From positions 1,547,501 through 1,611,500 of the forward strand of contig JAWNZC010000002.1 in assembly GCA_035771165.1 (NCBI GenBank): a stretch of 64,000 nt of DNA, given 5' to 3'. The notes below the pieces were generated by a model. It did not search any database, was not told the origin of the DNA, and was given only the letters and a program-made list of their open reading frames with translations. Each line of letters begins with the position of its first letter. The first letter of the stretch is position 1. The position numbers and the translations under genes were made by a program. The DNA is from Paragorgia papillata (Eukaryota; Cnidaria; Anthozoa; Scleralcyonacea; Coralliidae). This document shows, one piece after another, positions 55,800 through 64,000 of this stretch.

Positions 55800-57180
55800 C
55801 CTAAATTGAGATCTTTTTATCTGACCATGTAAACGATATTCACAGCGCAAGGTCCGGTAACCGGAACTCGTTCAAGAAAAACTAAATTTAAAGGTAGCGA
55901 GACGTAGCGGAGTAAATAAGATTTCTGTTACCACTGAGCACTAACTATGTATCGAAAATAAAATTATGGGTAACACTGGCAACTGTATTTGTCATATTAT
56001 AACTTAACGTAGATAATAGAAATTAACTTTATATATATGTAATATGTATGTCATGTAGTTGTAGTTAGTGTCACGTTTGTATCCTATATACCAAAGCTGG
56101 TATTGATGTTGTTGATCAAATTAAACATATATTACCTTTTACTGTGATAAAAATCTCTGCTCGAAACGTTAGCATTTCTTTACTAAAATTTTTTACAAAG
56201 GTTTGCGCTTCGCTTTTGTCATATCGCAAACACTGCCTATGCAGCACTTTACCTTTTACATTTATCATATCTCAGTTTAGAAACGGGGATCCCGGGGACA
56301 AAAACGTCTTGGTAGATGTCTCATGACGTAAAATTGCAAAAGCTTTGTTGATTGAAGCCATCACAAACTCAATCCGCTCAGCTGAGCGAATCAACCCATC
56401 TGAAAGATAACATACAGAGGTACAGGAACGGAGGAACCGATTGCCGGACCTCTAGTTTTTCTTGAACGAGTTCCGGTTACTGGACCTATAGCCACTTAAA
56501 GATAGTGGGAAATATTGAAACACCGTTCAACCCCATTAACCGCGCTGAACAATCACCTTATTACACGAATGATTAAATCAGACTGAAATCACTGTGATTT
56601 CAGTCTGCGATGAAAGTTAGGCCAAGCCAATTGGGCTGAATTTCGGGCTAGTCTGAAAATTTTCATGTCAATTGTATTGCGGATGAATGACCTTGTAGCT
56701 CAGTAGCTGGGTTCAATCAGAGCCGGCGGCCACTTATCTTGTATCGTTCGAATTACACCTAATAATAGAAACGTCACAAAAAAACTGATTTGAACTACAT
56801 TGTCATTGATTAAAACAATTGCTCGACAATCACGTCGCGTATCTTTCTCGGTGTTCCTCACAAAAACTTTGCGGTGAGGAGAGATCACTCTTCATATTAT
56901 GTTTTTTTACGTCCCAAATAAGGAGCCATTCATATTAGGCGGGCCGGGCTGATTTTAAGTTGAATCTTATTACGAAATTGGGAAAAAATTGGGTTTGTTT
57001 TTCTGGGTATAGCACACCCATGCCAGGGTTTGGCAAAGAAAGATTTTTGTGAGATAACCTTGAACAGCCCTAAAATTTCTCGAATACCTTTGGTCGAAAG
57101 CTCGCGCCTGAGCGCTGTAGACACTCATACAGTACATGCATTTTTATGCCTGGACATGGCCTGGGCTTTCGAGTGGACAG
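55800..57180. other. Intergenic, fragments only
   Basis: 122 bp repeat fragment at 56145-56260 and a tRNA-like A box (ccttgtagctcagtagctgg) at 56691-56710. ccggtaaccggaactcgttc (55853-55872) recurs inverted near 56460-56480. Confidence 0.4.
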
Positions 57181-58019
57181 ATACTGTATTTACTCGTTTA
57201 AGCGTCGCGGCGCTCTTTAAATTTTTAGTGTTTCGGTGCGGCGCTTATTTGAGGGCGGCGCTCTTTAAAAATGATTTTATTTCCAAACGATAATAAGAAA
57301 TATTAACAACAAAATAAACATGTTTCAAGAGAGAGTTAAATGGGAGAGCATTGAAATATACTCACTTTGAACTTAAAAACACTGTAATACAGGAGAATAA
57401 ATTTCCGAGGCTGATTTAAGATTGAGATGTACTGTAGTTGTTTTTTAGTTTTTCGAGGGCGGCGCTCTTTAATATAGTAGAGAGCTTAAGCATACAGGCG
57501 TTTTAGAACCATGGACGGCGATTGAATTCAATAGCATTTTTCATTCAAAACAATGATAATGAGCAATTTAAAATCCCAAGAGCAAAGTGAACGCCGTCGT
57601 CGTTCTACACAAGACGTCATTGAGAGCATTTTCACGTTCTTGAGACGACGGGAACTGCTAGAACGTTGAGGCCTGTCATCGTTGTTTTACTACAATAGAC
57701 ATGCTTTTAAAGTAGGCTGAAACTTGTATTTTAAGGGGGATAATTTCATTACATTACAATATAAAATAAAGGATCTGTATTTATTACTTAAAGATGAAAT
57801 TTAAGCTTATGAGCTAACAGTTTAGATATGTGATTATTCATAGCCTTTGTTTTGGGAAAAAAAGTCTTTTCAAAGAATACGCGGTTCAGTAGTTCTGTAT
57901 TGTATTCCTGTTCTTCCGGTCACCGTCCGTGTCTCAAAAACGCCTGTATGCTTAAGCTCTCTAATTGTTCTCATATGCGGCGCTTAATCGGGGGCGGCGT
58001 TTAAACGAAAATACGGTAT
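57181..58019. mobile_element. MITE with gcgtttaaacgaaaatacgg end, split by nested element
   Basis: Left tactgtatttactcgtttaa and right ttaaacgaaaatacggta, both with ggcggcgct units inside, enclose the nested element 57479-57962. Confidence 0.75.
57479..57962. mobile_element. Nested MITE
   Basis: Arms AGAGAGCTTAAGCATACAGG..cgtttt and exact complement. Its interior contains a partial copy (about 57540-57670) of the 59428/63465 family (gagcattttcacgttcttga). Confidence 0.8.
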
Positions 58020-58608
58020 GCAATGAAAATTAAAATGGGAAACGTTTCAAGAATCGAAACGAAACGTTTATTGGAGTAAAATTTCTCGAATATACTTTTG
58101 GTAAAACCACGCGATTACATGTATGTATTATATATAACACTGTACAAACATCTGCTTGGATTTTTGTGGGGCTAATCAACTAAAAAATGAGAAACGTTTA
58201 TAGTCTTTACAGAAATTGGAAGTTGATTCACGGGGGTATATTACTATCTTATATATATATATATATTTATATATCTTATATCATCTTATGGAGGATAAAT
58301 TATATGTGTAAAATATTATTATATATAGTGTTGAGAACCTAAAATATGTTGAGCAATCTATATCTTGTATAGCGATATTGAAAAACTGCTCAACGACCTT
58401 TGTATTGAAGTACATCGGCGCTCGCAACGCAGTATTTCATTATCAAAACTATTCTCGGCAGTTTACCATCTTCTCACTTTGCTAAATCATATAATCCAAT
58501 TTGCTCCATTATTTATTTTATATATAGAAATGGGAAATAGGAAAGTTCAGCCGAGTAGCTGTATATCGCTAAATCATATCTATATATAGAGCATGTAGGG
58601 TTAACCCT

Positions 58609-58716
58609 TTCATGCGCATTGTTCTCATGGAACAATTTTAACTTTTTATTACTCTGGCTAACGCCAGACGATTTTCCTCCGCAGGCGTCTCGGAAAGCCG
58701 TGCACGAAAGGATTAA
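58609..58716. mobile_element. Hairpin-core MITE, diverged ends
   Basis: ttaaccctttcatgcgcatt .. tctggctaacgccaga .. gtgcacgaaaggattaa. Confidence 0.7.
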
Positions 58717-59427
58717 CTGATTTTAGAGACTTTAGAGATTTTAGAGGTACAATTAGGATTCATGGACAGCAATTAGGATGTTTATAAAGTATAGATAGCG
58801 TGTGTTCTTAGCAAGTTGCCTCTGATCCTGCACTGCATGAAAGAGCGAGGTTAACGTACGCCAGTGTATTCTAAAAGCTCACTCACACTCAATGAGTTTC
58901 CACTCACCCTCACTGAGTATGAGACTACACTCGCTCTCCAAACACTAGTCAATTGAATGGTTAGAGAGTGAGTTTAGTCTTGCGTGCTACGAGCACACCA
59001 AACTAATTCATTAATTGGTGCAGTCTTGGCTACGTCTTGGCACGCTGATAGAACGCTGTCCGATTTATACATGAAAAATTTTGAACGAACCAAATTTATC
59101 AGAACGCTAAAATTAAATTATGGATTATAATAAATTATATTCAATCATCGTATAAATCACCAGCGTAAACCGAACCCGGGGTATCTTAAGGTCTCTAATT
59201 AGTTCGGTCCGCTCGTAGCACGCTGTATAAACCAGGCCTAGGGTGAATGGAGACTCATTGAGTGTTGAGTTGCACTCGCTTTCCTAGCTGTGTCTGCAAG
59301 CTCAGCTTTATAGACTGATTAGAATCAGTCTTAAACACTGCATGAAAACATTGCTGAACGCCTTGGCCTGAGGAATGAGCCCCTTAACTCGGGCAATCAC
59401 CGTTGTCATGCATCAACGTTATATTTA

Positions 59428-59781
59428 GGGACTTAAGATCTACGAAGGCAACTTCGAGAACGACGTTCTTCAAACAAAAGCATTCTTCTTGCAAAACAAA
59501 GATAATGAATAATTTCTTGTCCCAAGAGTATAATCCAAACACCGTCCTCGCTCTGTGTACAACGCCACTCAGAGCATTTTCACGTCTTCAGGACGACGTT
59601 GACTCGTGGGGTGATGAGAACTGTTGTCTGAGATTGCCTTAACACAGACACTGCAACCGTTTTAACACTTTGAAAATTATAAAACAATCTTCAAGTATTG
59701 AATACAGTAGTCAGTTAACCGTGACTTCTAAAATTTGAATTGCTTTTTAACCACCGTCGTCGTCCTAGCACTTAAGGTCCC
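59428..59781 (+). mobile_element. MITE, 354 bp
   Basis: Ends GGGACTTAAG and CTTAAGGTCCC, flanked TTA/TAA, with inner inverted block cgaaggcaacttcg. The ORF inside is not a gene. An opposite-strand copy lies at 63465-63824. Confidence 0.75.
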
Positions 59782-59957
59782 TAACATGTCTTAAGTTAAT
59801 TTTAATTCCGTTTATCAAGTTGTTTTATGTGTTTAGCACAAACTCTATCTTATAAGACAAAAAAATAAACAACAAATGTAATGATAAGGTTCACCCAACC
59901 AATGTTATTAAAGTATCTTCCGGTTGGAGGCGAGTCCGGGAGCTTAAGCCTTAATTA

Positions 59958-60182
59958 AGCCCTAATCAAAACGAGAACGTAAGTCATCCCAAGTTGGCAG
60001 TCAGAATTTCTGTGGCGGTCGTTTGAACACCCAAATTAACAAAATAAAGGTTTCATAAGTGTTTTAAACAAGTTTTAACTTTGTCACGGTACATGATATT
60101 TTCGGGAAACTATTCAGAGCGGCTGGCTGAGATAGCATGACTGCCAACTTGCGATGACTTGCGTTCTCGTTTGATTAGGGCT
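59958..60182. mobile_element. MITE, 225 bp, TTA duplication, second copy
   Basis: Near-identical to 31856-32079, with TTA on both sides (59955-59957 and 60183-60185). Confidence 0.85.
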
Positions 60183-60904
60183 TTAAAGTGCCGGAATCGT
60201 AATTGGGTGTTTTACATATGTAGGATATTTGGAGCCTTCTGAAAAGATTTGTAATATATCTTCCTTTTCTAAAATTTCATCTTCATGGACATTTTCGCTG
60301 TTAAAGTTAACGGAAAGTTAACTCTCATTTTTGCCAGAACCAGTGCAGTAATGAGCTTATTCACACGATGTTCAATTGTTTTAAATATAGGACGACATTT
60401 TTAATAGTTTGCGCCGTCAACGAACGAAACTGACTGAATTAACTGACTGTAATTTGTTTGGTATATGTGCATAAATCTACGTTGCATGCTTTAATTCGTC
60501 AAATAAATTAGATTTACCCCATTTAATGTAATTTACGTACACCTTTGGCGCGTGGTTATCACAACACACAAAATCCTTTCAATTTGTCTGTGATATGATT
60601 TCGAGGAATTTCACTATTTTGCAATTCAGAGTTGTAAAGATCCGATCTTTTCTCACCTCAAGACCTCAAAGCTATGATCTTCTAATTAATTTTTCTATTA
60701 CATTTAAAATTGTTGTAATATTTCGAATAGTTGCCAACCCTTAAGTATAACTATTTCAATTAGGCAATTAGAATCGGAAAAAATAGTTAATCTCTCGTGA
60801 CCCAGATTCATTCAGGTTTGTTTTGACAAAACGTTTACATTTATTAAGATTAAATAACTTTATTGCCTGTAGCAACTCGTGGTTAAACAGCGAAATGCCC
60901 GAAT

Positions 60905-61895
60905 TCTAACGCCAGACGATTTTACTTGGTCTAACACCAGACTATTTTACTCTGTCTAACACCAAACTATTTTACTCTGTCTAACACCAAACTATTTTAC
61001 TCTGTCTAACTCCAGACTATTTTACTCTGTCTAACATCCGACTATTTTACTCTGTCTAACATCCGATTATTTTACTCTGTCTAACACCAGACTATTTTAC
61101 TCTGTCAATAAACACCAGACTACTTTACTCTGTCAATAAACGCCAGACTATTTTACTCTGTCAATAAACGCCAGACTATTTTACTTTGTCCAACGCCAGA
61201 CTATTTTACTCTGTCAATAAACACCAGACTATTTTACTCTGTCAATAAACGCCAGACTATTTTACTCTGTCAATAAACACCAGACTATTTTACTCTGTCA
61301 ATAAACGCCAGACTATTTTACTCTGTCAATAAACACCAGACTATTTTACTCTGTCAATAAACGCCAGACTATTTTACTTTGTCTAACGCCAGACTATTTT
61401 ACTCTGTCAATAAACACCAGACTATTTTACTCTGTCAATAAACGCCAGACTATTTTACTCTGTCAATAAACACCAGACTATTTTACTCTGTCAATAAACG
61501 CCAGACTATTTTACTTTGTCTAACGCCAGACTATTTTACTCTGTCAATAAACACCAGACTATTTTACTCTGTCAATAAACGCCAGACTATTTTACTTTGT
61601 CTAACGCCAGACTATTTTACTCTGTCAATAAACACCAGACTATTTTACTCTGTCAATAAACGCCAGACTATTTTACTCTGTCAATAATAAACACCAGACT
61701 ATTTTACTCTGTCAATAAACGCCAGACTATTTTACTTTGTCTAACGCCAGACTATTTTACTCTGTCAATAAACACCAGACTATTTTACTCTGTCAATAAA
61801 CGCCAGACTATTTTACTCTGTCTAACACCAGTTGATTTACTCTGTCTATAACGCCAGAGTATTTTACTATTTCTAACGCCAGACTATTTTACTTG
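60905..61895. repeat. 25/28-bp minisatellite with higher-order pattern
   Basis: Starts with 25-bp core units (ttttactctgtctaacaccag). Most later units are 28 bp with tcaataaac replacing tctaac, alternating accagac and gccagac, and a 25-bp tttgtctaacgccagac unit at intervals. Followed by a G-rich tract (61897-61928). Confidence 0.95.
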
Positions 61896-61959
61896 GGGTG
61901 GGGGTGGGGGGGTGGGGAGGGGGGTGGTGTTTCTGATGCTGAGTATGCGTTTGTAAAAC

Positions 61960-62350
61960 CAGTTTCCGAAGCAGGTTTATTCTGGAAAAACACGAACATT
62001 TTATTATTACGACTATTTGAAAAATGCAAAATCACATGACGAAGCAAATTGTTGTTTCATTAATCTTTATCTCAAAAGGGTGTACATCCTTATACATCCT
62101 TAGTACAAGTGTTCCAAAACTAGTTTCCGGAGCAGGTTTGTTCTAGAGATTATATTTTTACGTGTTTTGGTCATGCATCCGTACTATATTGGTGTGTTCC
62201 ACCCAGAGTACTACAAGCTACAAGTGTTGGAAAAACCAGTTTCCCTATTCTAGAGATTGTATTTTTACGTGTTTTGGTTCAAGTCCAAGATTCTTTAACA
62301 AAATTTTTAATGTTTTGGAGCAATAATCTTTATTTGAAGGGAGTATACCT
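61960..62350. repeat. Diverged tandem repeat with cagtttccg motif
   Basis: aaaccagtttccgaagcagg, aaaactagtttccggagcag and aaaaaccagtttccctattc with tagagattrtatttttacgt following. Also near 62800-62830. Confidence 0.55.
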
Positions 62351-62600
62351 ACAATACAATACAATACAATACAATACAATACAATACAATACAATACAAT
62401 ACAATACAATACAATACAATACAATACAATACAATACAATACAATACAATACAATACAATACAATACAATACAATACAATACAATACAATACAATACAAT
62501 ACAATACAATACAATACAATACAATACAATACAATACAATACAATACAATACAATACAATACAATACAATACAATACAATACGATACAATACAACACAAC
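62351..62600. repeat. (ACAAT)n pentanucleotide tract, about 50 copies
   Basis: Nearly perfect acaat repeat over 245 bp. Long ORFs in all frames are artefacts. Confidence 0.98.
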
Positions 62601-63361
62601 AACAGACCAGTGCCCCTCATGTCAAAAATGTCGAAAAGTTACAAATATATATAACGTAATATAGATAAGAAATATGAATTAACTATTTACAATGAATCAA
62701 GAATTATATATATTATAGAAAAAAAGCTAGCTGTATATATAAACATATGCGCAGACGACTATACTATTGGTGTGTTTCACGCAGAATACAAATATTGCCA
62801 AAACCACATGCCCCTAGTTTTCGAAGCAGGATTCATTAATTTTCAATAAGTCTTATTAGGGTTTTTAAGATCAAATTCCCTTTAGCTTGTCTACGTTAAT
62901 CTGCTGGTCATCTCTCATTTGTAACCATATAGCCGTTTGCTTGCAGGTTGCGCGGTATCAAGGCAGACGCCAGCGCTAAGCGGCCAAAGCGTGTGGAGGA
63001 AAATATTTTCGCCAATTCGATGTGCCTATATTCTTTCACACACATGCACACACACACATGCACACTTTGTGGGGAATGGAACACGTTTGGCGGCGATCCG
63101 CGCAGCTGTTTTCGAGTTATTCGAGAACATAAAAGAGGATGTAAATAAGGGTATTATTGTATACATATCGTCTATACCGACAAAGTCTTGGGGACACTAT
63201 CCAGACCCTTTTAATAAGTATAGAACACGTGATTTTCACCCTTTGACGTCAATTTCTTTTCAATTTTTCTTTTGAATTCTTTTCAATTTCGTTTATTTTC
63301 AATATAGAATTCAAAAGGCTGAAAATGGCGGAGAACGACGTACTCTGCACTTATTAGCGAC

Positions 63362-63443
63362 CGAGCGTTTTCGTATTGTTTACTGTTCTCAAGGGAATCG
63401 AGAACAATCAGCTCATTCCTTTAAACAATACGAAAACGCTCGG
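63362..63443. repeat. Foldback with 22-bp perfect arms
   Basis: CCGAGCGTTTTCGTATTGTTTA and its complement around a ttctcaagggaatcgagaac hairpin loop. Confidence 0.8.
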
Positions 63444-63464
63444 AAATGTTACCGTGTGCACATA

Positions 63465-63824
63465 GTCTAAGATGCTAGGACGACGACGGCGGTTACATTT
63501 CAAAAAGCAATTCAAATTTTAGAAGTCACGGTTAACTGACTACTGTATTCAATACTTGAAGCTTGTTTTATAATTTTCAAAGTTTTAAAACGGTTGCAGT
63601 GTCTGTGTTAAGGCAATCTCAGACAACAGTTCTCATCACCCCACGAGTCATCGTCGTCCTGAAGACGTGAAAATGCTCTGAGTGGCGTTGTATACAGAGC
63701 GAGGACGGTGTTCAGATTACTCTTGGGACAAGAAATTATTCATTATCTTTGTTTTGCAAGAAGAATGCTTTTGTTTGAAGGACGTCGTTCTCGAAGTTGC
63801 CGTCGTAGATCTTAATAAGGTCCC
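63465..63824 (-). mobile_element. MITE, opposite-strand copy of 59428-59781
   Basis: Aligns over the full length with few differences (gacgtgaaaatgctctgagt, ggcaatctcagacaacagtt). The plus-strand ORF reaching 63900 overlaps it by chance. Confidence 0.75.
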
Positions 63825-64000
63825 TAATAATAAAATGGTCTATACCGTGACAGCGTTCTGTGGACACAAGAACCGAGACGATTTCCGCTACCGCCCCTAA
63901 CATAATTTGAATGTTTTCTAATTGTACATGATACCGCTGATAGACAGTTACACCTTTGTGTACGATTTTTGAAAGAAAAATCCCCGCCTGGGATGAACAA

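Noticed and set aside
62245..62654. Long ORFs of repeated five-residue units
   Set aside because: Pure (ACAAT)n pentanucleotide repeat, open in several frames on both strands.
63682..63900. 72-codon plus ORF near the window end
   Set aside because: Most of it is the reverse side of a MITE also present at 59428-59781.
52494..64000. A third PDGF/VEGF-like paralogue upstream of gene B
   Set aside because: I looked for the exon 1 donor motif, the SCKC strand and the exon 5 tail on the minus strand and saw none, though a diverged copy could be missed by eye.

Overview
The window is AT-rich, intron- and repeat-dense nuclear DNA from an animal. Long non-coding stretches, GT-AG introns, dozens of short inverted-repeat (MITE-like) elements, tRNA- and 5S-like SINEs and many minisatellites all say eukaryote. 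A spliced PDGF/VEGF-like growth-factor family says Metazoa, most likely a marine invertebrate such as a sponge or cnidarian. The species cannot be fixed from sequence alone.

Two protein-coding genes can be supported, both on the minus strand and paralogous: gene A (21576-33550) and gene B (43069-52605). I assembled each from five exons by hand. Both have a TATA-like box and a short 5' UTR exon whose first ATG is the last codon before the intron (ATGG|gtaagtg). Then come a signal-peptide exon, a PDGF/VEGF-like cystine-knot exon, a second shorter cysteine-bearing exon, and a final exon with one transmembrane helix and a cysteine-rich cytosolic tail. All eight introns are phase 1. The products, 286 and 304 residues, look like membrane-anchored growth factors. 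The PDGF/VEGF assignment rests on motifs (a CxPRxEVV start, an RC turn, an NHxSCKC end) and was not tested by a search.

Layout: 1-21 kb holds only repeats, including several copies of a ~100 bp hairpin element, minisatellites made from that element's core, a 66 bp perfect palindrome and foldback MITEs. 21.5-33.6 kb is gene A, with a 9.2 kb first intron full of MITEs. 33.6-43 kb is intergenic, with a SINE, a tRNA-like element, a 1.3 kb 25-bp minisatellite, a 0.85 kb 40-bp minisatellite and a (TTTG)n tract. 43.1-52.6 kb is gene B; its introns hold a 19-bp minisatellite, an inverted SINE pair, an hAT-type MITE with a perfect 8-bp target duplication and a MITE nested inside another MITE. 52.7-64 kb is intergenic and again repeat-only, with nested MITEs, a further 1 kb minisatellite and a 250 bp (ACAAT)n tract.

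The mobile-element signal is unusually clean. Several families carry TTA-type 3-bp flanks (PIF/Harbinger-like), two copies carry TA flanks (Tc1/mariner-like) and one has an 8-bp duplication (hAT). No transposase or reverse transcriptase ORF was recognised, so everything mobile here appears non-autonomous.
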